Source: Mycteria americana
Taxonomy: Eukaryota > Chordata > Aves > Ciconiiformes > Ciconiidae
Assembly: GCF_035582795.1 (NCBI RefSeq)
Contig: NC_134367.1
Span: 41,167,062-41,231,061, forward strand
Direction of reading: 5' to 3'
Length of the DNA: 64,000 nt
The notes under the pieces were generated by a model. That model saw only the letters and a list, made by a program, of their open reading frames with translations, made no database searches and was not told the origin of the DNA. Below, piece after piece: positions 22,401 to 35,732 of the stretch. A program made the translations under genes and the position numbers. Every line of letters starts with the position of its first letter. Position 1 is the stretch's first letter.

Positions 22401-25400
22401 TGAGTAGTGGTCAGATCTGGGCACGTAACTTCAGGTGTGCATGAAATATGTGTGTGTGTTAGGTCCTACTGCAGTCAGGGGAGTCCAGAGAGCCAGAGAC
22501 TAGCTGCTTAATTTGGCCTGAATAGTTCTCTGGACTCTACTGACTGGTGTTAATCATGCTAATTATGTTAATGTTTAACTCCACTGTTGTTAATTGTAAT
22601 GGTATGGTACCTTGAACATCTCTTCCACATATCTGTGCTTCAAAAACCTTAAGTTGGTGCTCTGACTGTGGAAATTACTTTCACCCTCTGTATAACCCAA
22701 ATTCCAAATAATTCAGATAGTATTTTCTAACAATCCTTCTTTCCTAGCTGAATTACTCAGCGAGCAGCACCGTGTCCTGGAGGAAAGGCTGGCTCCTGTG
22801 GTCAGAGATATTACAGACAGTCGTCCTTGTCTGCAAGAAGAAATGGAGAATATATATCGAAAGATAGTTAGCTACGTGCTGCTGAGGTCTGGCCTGGGAT
22901 CCCCAACAGATATTGAGGTTGTCAGGGAGGTAACAGGTCAGTAAACTCCCAGCTGTGAAATTGGGCTTTTCTTATTAAAAAATAAAATTTTACCTTCTCT
23001 TTGCTGCTCTTTAGATACAGATGTGGTAAACTATGATGAACGCTTACTACCCAAACTGTCACTGCTCAGCCTTGAAGTCTAAATTTGCCATGGATTTGCT
23101 ACTTTTTGCAGTTGTTCAGGAGAGGGTATTTTTGCTTGTTTAATGATTTTCTGTTCCCTCACATTGAGAGTTTTCTCACCCTTTGTAATGCTTGTAGCTG
23201 CCCTGCAGAGTGTATTCCCCCAGACAGAGATGATTACTTTCATCTCACTCAGTAAGAAGAACAAAGAGCAACAGCTGAAAAATCTTGCCATGCTAGTCAC
23301 AGGAATTCGGTTGTACAACAAGGAATGCAGGAAAGGAGGAAGCAGCATTGATGACTGTAAGTAGACAACTGCATTTGGGCTGTGTGTTCCCAATTAATTC
23401 TTCCTGGCCTTCTTCACTAGGGTGGCTCCAATAATATCCCGTCTCTCTAGATAAACAGCTTTGACTCAGAGTCTGTAAACCTGAAGGAAAAGTACATATT
23501 TGGTATTTAAGTATAGGTTTCCATGTAGGCTACTTCTTTTTAGCTAAGAGGGAGTCCTATACGGTTGATGTGGAAGGATTATATGTATTAACTTCATGCA
23601 CTAATTTACCTCATGATAACTTTCCCCTGATCCCTTGCCATTAAGTGAATTAAATATGTAATGTTTGCCTTTAAAAGCACTTAATTAAAATCTTGAAAGG
23701 ACACTGTCAATCCAATTACAATTTTCTGTTGCATATGTGTAATGAGAAGTTATAAAAGGTGCTGGGGCATTATCGGTATTCTGATAATTTAGAGTAACCT
23801 GTTCAGATTCTTAACATGTTCTCAAAAATCTTTTGCATTTTGAATCCTTGCCAGTGGAAATGTTTTTGTGAATATGCATGTAGTATTGTAGCTCAGTGTG
23901 GAGACTTCTTTGTAAGAAAGGTCTGCAGCCCAGTTTTAGAGGAAACTGAGAAATGAAAATTGTGCATATTGCCTGAAGTCTCTCAGGAAACCCATGTCAG
24001 TAGTATCAACTGAACTGCATCTACTATAAAGCAAGTTTTCTCACAGTCCTTGACTTGGCTGTGTGTGATATTTCCACACCTGTAATTCTGACTGTTTGGA
24101 ACCACTTGACTAGTAAGATACAGTGGTTGGATCTCGTATGCAAGCATTTGGAAATGCATGAATATAAGGACAAAATTTAGAAATGTTATTGGAAGTCTTC
24201 TTTGCTCAAATACTGCACTGTAATCTTTTGCTAATGATTTAAATAATTCTTTTTATATGTATCTCATATTTATTCTGTATAAACAGTGCCAGCCATTCTG
24301 AATGAAGCCATTCCGTCAGCTACACGGACTGTTGATGGAGGTCTTAATACTTGCCATATGCTAGCCCACCGGTACACAGCTCTGTTGGAATCTATGCAGG
24401 AAGACCAACACAGACATACACGGCTTAGTACTTTTAAATTAAAAGAAGCACTGTTCAATGTGAGACAATATGAGGCCTTCCTTTGCATCCTTCTGGTGAG
24501 ATACCATCATGTTATATCCTGTGGGTTTTTATTGCAGATGGAATGTCTTCAAGTTACCTATTTGTACAGGACAGAAATACAAGAAAAAATATTCAGAAAT
24601 AAATGAAATAAGATTTATCTCAATCTATGAGAACCTACATCATCTGTCATGCTGAACTTGGTACATAACTGGCTGGGTTTGGCTACTGTCAGGTAAAACA
24701 CAAAATGAATTAATTGTTTGCTGCAATGCGACTGTGCTTCCATTTCATTTCTGGAGGTTTCCTTTTTTGGTTTAATTTCATTAACAAAAGACTAAAAAAG
24801 TAGGACTTTTTTCTTGCTTGCATATTGATAGTCACTCTGCCCCAAAAGGCATGAGAGAAAAAATCTCATTTAATCCATAAATCACCTCAGTTTTAGTCTG
24901 CAGACATCCCCAACACATATGGAGTCATCAGAAGTCTTTGAAGAATACGATTTAAAGTCTTTAAACTTGTTTTGTTTATGAAGACCTTTTCATTTGTCTT
25001 TTGAGAAACTGCAGGATTTTATTAGTTTTTCCTGTATATCATAAAGCTTGGAAAAATATTTATCTTTTAAATTTTTTTCAGTTTTCTTCATTATAAAAAT
25101 GTAGAGGTTTTCTATAAAAATTACTAGTATATGATTGACAGAAGCACCTGGTTTTATGCCTGAACACTTAAGGAAAAATGTATTTTGTGGAAAGTTAGGG
25201 TGCATTTCGTTCCTTAAAACAGTTGTCTGAAAACAGTTGAATGAAGAGATGCAAGCAGATACTTATTACCAAATGCTTGATTTTTTAACTGTCATACTTC
25301 CTACCTGAAGTAAGTTCTCTTTCCAGTCTGATGCAATTACAAGTGCTCAAGAAGTTGAAAAGATGAATGTGCAGTTTGCAGCAACAATGGAGCAGCTGAA

Positions 25401-28400
25401 AAACACAGTGCAGAATAAGGTTTCCATAGATACCAAAGAAGTTTTTGTAAGTATTTTGAATGGGAAACCTATTTCTGCTTAATTGTAAAAAAATTGTAAA
25501 ATATTACAAAATACTTTACCAGTGTATTTATGTATAGTTTGTGTTAAGAAAAAGGCTACATTATTTTCTCTCTACTATAGCAGCATCTGTGATTTTTGAA
25601 GGGGCAATTAAACTAAAAGACTTGATCTCAAGGTAAAAGAAAAGCAAGGTACAAAGAGGAGGAGAAAGAATTAAATGGTATTTTACTGTAAGCGTAGAGT
25701 CATTTGTCAGTATCTGTAGATTTACAGTGATATTTTCCTGGTTTGTGTAAATATTCTCCTGTTTCTTGCAGAAATAGTAAGAACACAATGATGACAGATA
25801 ACAGCACATCAAGAGTGTGATTCTCTTAAAGTCCTTTCAGATAGCAATTCCTGTAATTACAGTATGACTCCTTGATATGATTTTTCTAAAGAAATCAGGT
25901 TTCTGTGATGGGGGTTTCAGCCTCTTTGTCCCTCCCAATAGCTTCTGCACCTGTTGGCCAGTTTCAGTCAAATTTGTGAGAGTCCGGAGATCTCGAAATA
26001 TGTCATTTTCTGCAAGTTTTGTGAAAAACAAGCAACTAGAGAGACACAGTTAGAGCCCTCCTAAGATCGAGTCTGAAATGGGAATGCCACAATTACCTGC
26101 TGGTTTGTGTGCTGTCTGGCCAGTGAGCAGCCATGTACCTCTGCATGATTGATGTTCTGTACTGTTTCACCCTTAGTTGAGAGCTACAGGACGTGGGAGG
26201 GAGGTGTTGGAGGAAGAGGGAATGAGTGATGCAAACTGCAGGTATTGTGAAGGAGGGTGCTCGATGACCCTGTGAAAACCTGGGATTGTTATGATGGCAT
26301 GGTGTAAAGGAAATGGGAGAGAAATATGTCAGAAACCAGCTTCATTTAATTTGCTTTTCATGGAAGAGCTCATTATTTTGTGTGATGTCTGTCATTTTAA
26401 TTCCTTGTAGTTAGCTGTTGAACTAGCATGCAGTTCATCCATATGTTAGGTTATATTTCATCCTTTTAAACAAATAATTAGAAAGCAAAATAAAGTCTAC
26501 TATGGAGGAAGGAGGAAGGAAGATCATGCCCCCACCACCTACTCAGAATATTTTTTACACTTCCTGTAAGGGCATCTGAGCTGGAAACTCATGGGAACGG
26601 CACTTGAACTGAGGTACATCTCAGATGTGATCTGACACTTCAGTTTATGTGTGCTTGTGATTTTATAAGCCAGATGTTCTCATTTGGAGAACATTTTCTC
26701 CTGTCGTCCAGCTGCTCAAAGCAGTTTTTTCTCTTCTTCTGTATCTTCGTGGGGCTTAAGTGACTGATACACGTTACCCTTTTCCCTAGAAGCTGTCTGC
26801 TGTTGTCTGCTTCCTTCCTAGTTTTTCTTCTCTCTTCAGGTTGGTTAGTTGTTTTCTCTTCTCTGCTGAAGACAGAACATATAATGTCTTTTGATTTCAG
26901 GTCTTTTGCAGGTAGAGATTCCTCTGCCTTTTTTAATAGTTTTCTATTAAACACACTTTTTAAATAGTTCTTCTTGTCTTGTTCTCAGCTAGTTGCTGAG
27001 AAGCTTCCTCTACAAATGTAGAGAATCAGGGCATTCTGCCTTTTAAAAACCATAGGATAAGGCCTATATTTGTGGTAAACATTTGTTTTAGGAAACAGAG
27101 TAGATTTCATTAATATTCTTTGTTTATTTTAGTAAGAATGATTTTGATCTCGCTGCCCTTCCTTTAGTTTCTTCCGTTTTTGTAACCATAACATTTCCAC
27201 AGTGTTAGTGATGCAGATGAATTCCAGAGCTGACTCAGTTGGCTGTTCTTATAATAATATTGTTAACGTGAATAAAATATAATGTTGTTAGCATCCATTT
27301 CAGATTTGTTGAATCTCTTCCCGTAAACGCTCTGTGTGTTTAGATGTAACAGGGCACATTTTATGTCACTGTCATTGAAATCAGCATTTATACTCAAAGC
27401 TCGTAGGCTTCTGTATGTGTGTACACCTGTATGTCAGCATCGCTGCTGGGAATGGCAGCTTCCAGTTTTGTCCTGAACCTCATACCACTCTGCAGAAGCT
27501 TGCACACCATTAATTTGACACACATGATGGCTTGGGGGCTGTGGTACTAAGTCACTCTGGAAGCAGGGCAGACAAAATAACAAAGCCTGATAGTTTGTAC
27601 GTATAGGTGTGGTTTTACTTCATTTGGTAGTTAACCAGGTGCATTTCTTCTGGTCCCTCTTATTCCTGTACACCTTATTTTCAGTTATAAAACTGTATTG
27701 TCAGTGAAGCGCTCAATTCCAAGCATGGTCTCAGAGTAACATATTGGGGAAAGGCTTTGGAGTAAAATGTAGAAAAGTACCATTCTGGCCCATGGGCATA
27801 CATGCTGGACGTACGTGCTTTGGGCATACATGATGGGAGCTCCTCTTACAATGCCCAGGAGTTCCCCTGGAATTTCTGGATGCTGAAGGCCTTGGAGATC
27901 AGCCCCGCTTTGTTCATATCAGGGATTGTTGTGCATGGCACTTGAGTTACGCTGCAGATGTAAAACAAATCTGGATTTCAGATAATTTTCTTTATTTTCT
28001 AGCCTCTCTTTGTTGCACTTTCTAACCTCTGGACCGGCTTTCAGGATGAGATACTACTGCTAAGCTTCCTCACAAATATGACTAACAATCTCCAACAGTT
28101 CTCGGAAATCCAATCACAGCTTTTTCCTGAGGAAGTGCTAACGTCTCTTCTGGAAGGAGTGACTGTGAAAAGTGATGAGGAAAGGATAAGAGAAACCATG
28201 GGTACTGAAAGTTACTACTTTTTTGTTTTCTTTAATTTTCCAAAATTTTGTGGTTTGAATTTTATTTACAGAAGGTGCTACACATTGATTTTTTTAATAA
28301 CCAGAATTTGCACAGTAAATGAAAATGAGTCTTGAAGTGTGTGGATTTATTTTTCATGTAGTGTAGTTTGGGCTTTTATTTTTATATATAAAATTAAAAT

Positions 28401-31400
28401 ATACCTACTAGATACAAACATACCTTATAAAAATGGCAGAATGGTCAGTGAATAATATTTCTACATTTTTTTGACATTTCTCAAGGTTTTTAATGTCTTT
28501 TTATACCTTTCAGAACTTCTGAAATGGAGGGAGGAATAAAAAAGCTAATTTAATGGGGCTTTGGTTACCAGAAGTATTTGTAAGATGGTATCCCTAGTAA
28601 CCAAGTTGTACTCCAGGGGATTTGTAATGCATGAGTGGGTGAAAACAAAATAGAAGAATAAGATATTACCTTCCTGTTGCCATCCCCTGTTCCAAAGAAA
28701 ACTAATGCTACTAAAGAAGGCTTCTGCAGGACTGATTTTTCAGTAGGATCTCTCTTAAGGCAGGCCTAAAGTTTGGCTTTTGGGATCTTGGCACTGCAGG
28801 TCATCCTGTGAAGAGCGCAGTAATCCGGTCATCCTGTGACATTATTCTATTTTAAACATCTGATGTTTTGTTACTGAAATCCTTCCTTTGTTAAACCTTT
28901 TCTTAGGAATCAGAGTGAATGTTTCTGATTTCAAGAACCAAGAATGGCTTTTTCCAGAGACTACTGATAATTTTGACCAGTTGCTAATCCAGTACCATGG
29001 TTTCTGTGCACATGCAATTGGTGTGAAAGGCTTCACCCTCCCAGGTATGCTTTGTAGTTAGGTCTTTTCCATACTTTCTGTGTACACAAATACTAGTGAA
29101 AATGTAAAGACATGTTCTGAATGCATCCTCTTACATCAAAGCTGGAGTACTGTATTTTCATGCTTGTAATTTTCACCTCAGATAACTTATTTCCACTGTT
29201 AAAGTATTTTTCTTTTAAAAATACACAAATAAACTGCCCTAAATAGAAGGTAGGAGGGCTTCAAGAGAAAGTAGGCATGAGCAAGCAGAGGCAGAACAAG
29301 ATGGGATACATGAATGTTTCCTCCTGCTATATGTGCATCTGTGTAACCTACACAGGCTTGTTTATTGTTGTTAATGTGTTTTAATACAGGCATAAGAAAA
29401 CGGTCATTCCTTCTATTTTGTGTATCTGTCTGTTGCAAACAGACCTACTCATGCCTACATCATCTGTATATTTAAACAGTGGATATAAAGTACCAAAAAT
29501 CTTCTCTGAAAAGAATGCAAAAATGCACTTGATTAAGTCAACTAATCGTGGGAATTTTTTTTGTTGTTGTTCTAGGGTCATTTGTCTTGAAAGCAAGCCT
29601 TATTTCAGCTACCCCATTAGTTCATGTTTTCTGTCTCCCTATCCTTTATAGAACTCATCCATATAGAACTTTCTTAAACCTACAGGAGGTTGGGAGGAAA
29701 ATACTGCCATTTCTTGGCAGTATTAAAAAAATAGATACTTCAACGGCAATGTAAATTACTTACACTTATGTAGTATTGCATATGAGAACAGCTGTCCTGG
29801 GTTGGACTGCAGGTCTCTCTAGCCTGTATCCAATTTCTGGATGTGGTCAGTCATGAACACTTGAAGATTATGAGAAATCAAGTAGGAATGATCATTCCTT
29901 AATTATATCCTTCCCTGTTGTAGCAGTCAGTGGTTATGGGATTTCCTCAGATAAATGTTGTGCCTGTACCTTTCTGTTGAATAATCCTTGACAGAGGTTT
30001 TTCATTTATCTAAGTGCTTTTTGAATCCATTTAGAGTTTGCCATGGGATATTCTTATTGTCAAAGAGTCCCACAATTATAATTATATATACTATGAAAAG
30101 GTACCTCTCTTTGAGATGGTTTTAAGCTCTGGCTTGATAATTTCATCAAGGACCTGATAGCCTTTCTATTAGGAAAATTAGAAAATAGTAATTTTATATT
30201 GCACATAATTCATGGTTTTATAACCCCATATCATATTATTTCTCTTCAGTTGCTTCTTTTTAATGCTGAAGAGGCCTCTTTCTTTAACCCCTCCTTCTGT
30301 GAAAGGTATCCAAGCCTCTGATCACTCCCAACTCCCTTCTTTTTACTTTTTCTTACTCTGTTGTGTTGGAACAAAATGTAGTACTACAAATGTAGCATAT
30401 AGGTTGTTATAGTGTTGTTTTTTTCTCTCCTTCTGTTTGCATCCTAATAATTCCTGACATTCTTTTTGCTTTTTTGATTGCCACTCAGTAGTGCCATTTA
30501 GTATTTTCAAGGCACTATCTGTGATGATTCTAGGTCTTTCCTAGGCAATGACAGCTGAAGCAGAGCCTGTCACTGTCCTTGAGCTCAATTTGTGTTTTCC
30601 TATATAAGTTATTTGGCCTTTAAAGACATTTTCTCTGTTAATTTATTGTCCAGCTTGTCAGCTGCTTCATCTGCTTCTTCAGTTAATTTCAGTGTTATGC
30701 CCTTTGGTATAAATGGACTGCTGATCTGCAATCAAATATTTGCTGGAGATTATAGGGGAAACATTTGTGGATATGGGCAATGTTTTCTTATGCCTTTGCT
30801 GTAGGTGTTTTATCTGTTGTTCTTCTGACAGACATGCACTAAGGCATGCTGGATGTGAACTGATCAAAAGCAGTTGTACTGCCTTAACAAAATAGGCTTT
30901 TCTATTTTTAAAAAGCTTACTTTCAGGGATTTATTCTGATTTCGTAAAAAAAGGAAGTGAAACTGACTTGAAGGAAACACAGAATCTTGTGTACCACAGA
31001 CAAATGTCTTTGGTATTGCATATCATACTGTTTGCTATTTTATTTTGTGGGGTTTGTTTTGGGGTTTTTTAGGAAATCCTGCTATTGGAATTTTGAAGCA
31101 CAAAGAGAGATGTTATGTTTTCAGTTCCAAAGAAGCTGCATACTTCTTTGCTCAAGATCCAGATAAGTTCATTCAACTGAATGTAGAAAAAGCAAAAGAA
31201 CACGCAGAGCTAATTCAACTGCTCAAGCTTCGTCATCAGTTTGAATACCTTGCTCCATATGCACAGGTACAGATTGCCCATGCCTCTTGTTGGGTCACTG
31301 GTTGGTCTGTCCTTTCTAGAACATAAAGAGAATAGATAATACCCATCTTTAGAAAACAAGTATAATCACCTGCCTATCACACAGAATGTCTGAAGGTCTA

Positions 31401-34400
31401 TCTTTTCCAGGTCTTCAGGGTGTTGATAAGAAACATTTTCCCTTAATGTTGTTCTCACCTTATCTCTTCATAGGAGAATATGTAGAGCCAAAGGACTGTG
31501 GCAGCAGTAAAAGCTGTTCGTCCTTAGCCTAGGAAGATCACGTATGATGTTTCTTTTCCTCATTTTTGCAAAAGTAGCTTAAGGGACAGTCAATAAATGC
31601 AATAGAAGATAAGCTAGCTACCATATTACCTGGAGCTTTAGCTCAGCAGTTCATCAGTATGTGCTGGATGAGGATGTAGTGATATCTGGGGACAGGAATT
31701 ATAGAATATATTACAAAATGAAAGGGCATTTATTAATAATGAATGCGACAGTGACAACAGTGCTACCACGTGAAATCCAAAGACTTGGTTTGGATTCATA
31801 GACATTCTCTGTGATACATTGTGAATTCTAGGTCCCTAGCAATACAAAGGATGTAGTCTTGAACTGGCCCTTGGTGAGAAAGATACGGTTTATAACCTGG
31901 CTCTGGCGGAGATGTAAGCACTTCTCCTGATTATGATTTGTGATTTGTAGTCGATTCATAAAGATAAACTGAGGTCCCTGCATAATAAAATACGGGTGGT
32001 GGTGGTGGGATCCCCTTTTATCAAAATCCAATGATTAAAGCACTCACCTGGGATGTGGAAGTCTGAAATTCAGCTGTGGCCTCTGCCTAAAGGGGTTTCT
32101 GTCAGAAATTAAATCCATCAAATACTTAATGGTTTCCTCTTTTTTAGCAGGGGCAGGGGGAGCAAAAATATTTTTAATGTAAAAATCATTATCCACTTGC
32201 GGTTTGCAAGTTTGCAGGTTTTCATCTGCTTTTAAGAAGTAGTATATCCATACGCTGTTTTTCATAGATGTCTGTACTCTTCTCATTAATGCCTTGTTTG
32301 GTTTTGTTTTTTTTTTCATCCAGGCCAGAAATGCTGACAAATGTTTGATGAAACCAACCACAAAATGTGACAGCAGTACTCAAACTGATACTCATATCTT
32401 GCCTCCAACTATTGTGTCGTCCTATGAATGGAATGAATGGGAACTGAGAAGGAAAGCTATAAAATTGGTTTGTATTGTTATTACCAGATTTTCATTATTG
32501 GATAACAAAGTACAGAATAAGTTATTGTAAACTTTTGTTCCTTGCAACATAAGTCTAACCTTATTCAAAGATGCACACTTCTGTTACAACTGGCTCAATT
32601 TTTTTTTTCCAGGTATTTTCTCTCCGTATTTCTAGACTTTCTTATTCTCCCACTTTTTCCATATTTTTCCCCAATTTTTTGAGCAGTGCTTCCACTGCCA
32701 TGTCCATTCATTCCAAAGTTTTCATTTGCCTTCTTTAAGTAATAAGAGTTTGTTGATTAGCATTGAATTTTTAAGTTGTTTCTCTACACTCAAATAAATT
32801 TAAAGTTTGAAGATATTGCTATATACTTTCTTTGTAAAAAAAAGTTGCAGGAAGGTTTGGGTCAGGCAAAACTTTGTTGCAAGTTGAGCAATTTATATTA
32901 ATATTCATCACCATGAAGTAAGAAGAGGAAAAATGTAGTAACTGGCAGACAGAATGGTTAGGAATACCTTTGGATGTGTTTGACCCTGCAGAAGCTTTCT
33001 TTGAGCTAACTTATCCATCCTTGAAAGGTATCAAAGCATGAGGCCTTTTTTTTTGTCCTTTTTTTTTGCATAATGAAATATTTTTCATTTTATCCTGACT
33101 CTTCATGTTTGCTAAAACCAATTGTGCTTTTTTGGAAAAAAAAAAAAAAAATCCCTCTTTCATGTAGGACCAATCCAGAGAGGTAAGAAACAGAGCGAGT
33201 AGGTTTTGTGTTGTATATATAATCCAGAGGACATGTTTGTTATACTACCATGATGATCCCTGATGGATTGGAAATCACAGTCTGTCCACAGAAGGTTAGC
33301 CATGTACATAAAAGCTTTTAAAGTAACAGTATATATTTTAAAAGCTTCTTTCTATGGTTTGCCAGCACATGCAGTTGTCAAGGTATAGCACCTGATTTTC
33401 ACTATTCAGTCAAAATGAACTTCTGAGTACAGGGAATATTGCAGTTACCAATATCAACTGGACACAGAATACTGCAGGGTTGATTATTTTTTTCTGCAAA
33501 CAGATGCACTACGGAGGCCTGTGTTCTACTGTGCAGCCTGTTTCCTTTCTGCTGTTCTTTTTGCCATGAAATCTCCAACATTATAAGAGGAAAACAAAAT
33601 TTTGGACTGAGAAGTCTTGCCAGTGTTAACTGGCTTATAAAGGATTCTAAGTAATAGTTGTTACTGAGGTATATAAAGAAGCCAATTAGGTTTACAAGAG
33701 GCCTAGCTAAAAGCCTCCTTTGCTTCTGTAATGGACAAAAGTACATAAATAAATGTAAGATGTGGTCAGTGGTTTCTCTTTAGCGTAAGCAAAGGTGGAT
33801 GTTTTCCAATAGCTGAGCATGAAGACCATTCACAAGCAAATTTGTAGCTCATTAATTTGAAATATTTAGAGAAAGTACTTTAAAATACTAAGGGTGTTGT
33901 AGCCTCAGCTGTCCATACGGGAGATTAGTGATGCTGGGTTGAAACAAAAAATCCCAGATGCATGCAGAAGTGTTTTGTCTACAGTGACTATGCTGAATTT
34001 GTAATATGGAGGTGATACAATGTTTAGAATCCAAGTGCTAAAATAACAGAAATAGCTTACCGATGCATCTGTGAATTGATACTTTTAGGGGAGCATCAGA
34101 CATATTTGTGGGTTTTGTTAGAGGATGAGCTCAGACGCCTTGGCTTTTTTTTCTGTTGTTCATACTTAGCCAGAAAACTTGCAGTGATAGGAAGTGTTAA
34201 AATATAAGTTTGTTAGAACACCTATTTGATGTTAGAAGTAAAATTTTCAGTGCACATTTGTTTTCTGTGCAAGCATAGTTCCTTGCAATAGCATACATTC
34301 AGTTTTCAAGAGGGATAAACTTAACAGAGAAACAGTATCTCATGCCTGCTCTTGTTGTGTCCTTAAAACCCTCAGAAAAAAAGACTAAAATATTGTCTTT

Positions 34401-35732
34401 CTTTCCATGCCATCTCTTCTGTAAATTCCTTATTGTTCTTTTCTGTATTTTCCTTGATGACACTGTGCATAAGATTCAGTTGTAGATTAAGATATCAAAA
34501 TGTGTCTACATATAGGTGCTTCAACTTCCATTCCAGTTGATAGAGACCTAGCTAGTGGCGTCTGGAACATATTTTGACTCACGCTGATACGCACACCGAA
34601 TTTGGCCAACTTCATCACTCTCCAGCTTCCACTGACTCCAGTCTGTGCTGACTGGACTGGACTCCAGGGACTTTCTCACTTACATGTAGGGGTTTGGATC
34701 CGACCACATGAGCCTGGATTTTGTATGTTTCGATGACAACATTATGTCGTATGATTTACAGCATTTTTACATCATTGCTGACATAGAAGGCTTACTGGAA
34801 TAAGGAACATTTTGTTGTTTCAAGTGCTGACTTTGTAATATTAACTTTGTGAGAAGTGGTTTTGTTGTGCAGTTTCTGTGATTAAACAGAGCTTTAATGA
34901 TAAATTACCTTACCTTTCGCCCCTTGCCAAGGGGTTAATAAGCAATGTTTTGAAAGAAGGCATTTTTTCCCTTTTACCTGGTACTTTGTGACACCAACAC
35001 CTAAACCTTATTACATTTGGTTTGAAACCAGACAAAGGCTTAATCCTGTAGTTTGGTTATCCACAATGTTTGGGATCCTCAAGCTTGTTTCAGATGCCCA
35101 AAGCAATTTATCTGCCTGCCATCCCATCCAGTGTGCTTTCAGACTGATTGAAATTTAATTTGAAGTGCTGGAAAAGCTTAACATGAAAACAACATTTTAT
35201 TCTCACAAAATAAAGGCTCCAGCATTTCACGAAATTTGAAGCACAGTGACCAAAGGAAAACAGGAAAGCAGTAAGAGGCTGAGTTAAAATTGTGTGGGCT
35301 ACATACAGTGCTGGTCACACATCCTGTTAGGTCAGGAGGTATCAAATCACAGTTGCAACCGTGTATTGACAGTAGGGTGTGAGCCATGTTCCAGGTTTGT
35401 GAAGCCCATAGATGTAAAATATACAAACACACCTAAGTACACACAAGTGCTAAAACGTTCAAACAAAATTTTGCTTAATCTGATTCTTTTTGTGTCTTTA
35501 GGCCAATTTGCGCCGCAAATTAACTCACGCCATGCAGACTGATCTCAGCTATATGAGAAGAGAGAACTCCACCCAAGTGTACTTGCCAAAAGATGTTAGC
35601 ACCCAGACTAAACGTGACAACTCAAGCAATGTACCCAGACCACAGATTTTCTTGGAAGGTCTCCGAGGAGGATCATCTCCTACTACTCATATGGTCGAAG
35701 TAGACTTAACAAGAGCAGTAGATGAAGCCTAA
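19374..35732 (+). CDS. CFAP206: Cilia and flagella associated protein 206 (12 coding exons)
   Basis: CFAP206 (C6orf165 in human, FAP206 in ciliates) is an axonemal protein. It helps dock a radial spoke and an inner dynein arm to the microtubule doublet and is needed for normal ciliary and sperm motility (family knowledge). The coding exons are 19374-19481, 21133-21216, 21547-21637, 22748-22936, 23198-23356, 24287-24495, 25327-25446, 28003-28201, 28907-29044, 31073-31266, 32324-32467 and 35502-35732. They sum to 1866 bases, or 621 residues plus stop, against about 622 in human. Every junction is GT-AG and phase-consistent and no frame is broken. Recognisable conserved segments include SVIKKIVREIGQEC near the start, YVLLRSGLGSPTDI, SYEWNEWELRRKAIKL and QTDLSYMRREN near the end. 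No signal peptide or membrane segment is seen. The start ATG has the expected family N-terminus and directly follows a UTR acceptor. Confidence 0.97.
21133..21216 (+). CDS. CFAP206: CFAP206 coding exon 2, residues 37-64
   Basis: Starts VKAVVLDPRNDF and ends QNLIQ before gtaatt; phase 0 at both ends, 84 bases. Confidence 0.96.
21547..21637 (+). CDS. CFAP206: CFAP206 coding exon 3, residues 65-94
   Basis: Encodes LCVTRLLDTTNPSL...MQVYFDTNYANR and ends in phase 1 at gtaatt. Confidence 0.96.
22748..22936 (+). CDS. CFAP206: CFAP206 coding exon 4, residues 95-157
   Basis: Contains the highly conserved YVLLRSGLGSPTDIEVVREV stretch. The donor gtcagt at 22937 is slightly non-consensus. A possible alternative acceptor lies only 78 bases downstream. 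Confidence 0.96.
23198..23356 (+). CDS. CFAP206: CFAP206 coding exon 5, residues 158-210
   Basis: Encodes ALQSVFPQTEMITFISLSKK and a VTGIRLYN segment. Phase 1 in and out, donor gtaagt. Confidence 0.96.
24287..24495 (+). CDS. CFAP206: CFAP206 coding exon 6, residues 211-280
   Basis: Starts LPAILNEAIP and ends REYEAFLCILL-like (RQYEAFLCILL) before gtgaga, in phase 0. Confidence 0.96.
25327..25446 (+). CDS. CFAP206: CFAP206 coding exon 7, residues 281-320
   Basis: Forty codons, SDAITSAQEVEKM through DTKEVF, a predicted helical region. Donor gtaagt. Confidence 0.95.
28003..28201 (+). CDS. CFAP206: CFAP206 coding exon 8, residues 321-386
   Basis: Starts PLFVALSNLWTGFQDE after the acceptor ttattttctag and ends in phase 1 after ATGG. 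It lies after a 2.5 kb intron. Confidence 0.95.
28907..29044 (+). CDS. CFAP206: CFAP206 coding exon 9, residues 387-432
   Basis: Contains EWLFPETTDNFDQLLIQYHG, one of the best conserved segments of the family. Phase 1 in and out. Confidence 0.96.
29776..30600 (-). mobile_element. Ancient CR1/L3-type LINE fragment in CFAP206 intron 9
   Basis: Read on the plus strand this is the complement of an amniote CR1-type 3' region. It opens with gagaacagctgtcctgggtt (the reverse of the family's 3' end) and continues through a CAGTATCC-like CTGTATCC segment. It ends with the characteristic CATCCTAATAATTCCTGACA and TTTTTGCTTTTTTGATTGCC. The 5' end is truncated and there is no intact reverse transcriptase. 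Its strong divergence implies an old insertion. Confidence 0.65.
31073..31266 (+). CDS. CFAP206: CFAP206 coding exon 10, residues 433-497
   Basis: Starts GNPAIGILKHKERCYVF and includes FAQDPDKFI. Donor gtacag, phase 0. Confidence 0.96.
32324..32467 (+). CDS. CFAP206: CFAP206 coding exon 11, residues 498-545
   Basis: Contains STQTDTHILPPTIV and SYEWNEWELRRKAIKL. Donor gtttgt, phase 0. Confidence 0.96.
35502..35732 (+). CDS. CFAP206: CFAP206 coding exon 12 (terminal), residues 546-621
   Basis: Encodes the basic C-terminal tail with QTDLSYMRREN and VPRPQIFLEGLRGG, ending in DEA and a TAA stop. The 3' UTR follows. I could not fix its end; an AATAAA near 37130 is one distant candidate. Confidence 0.96.
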   Translation, partial: ANLRRKLTHAMQTDLSYMRRENSTQVYLPKDVSTQTKRDNSSNVPRPQIFLEGLRGGSSPTTHMVEVDLTRAVDEA

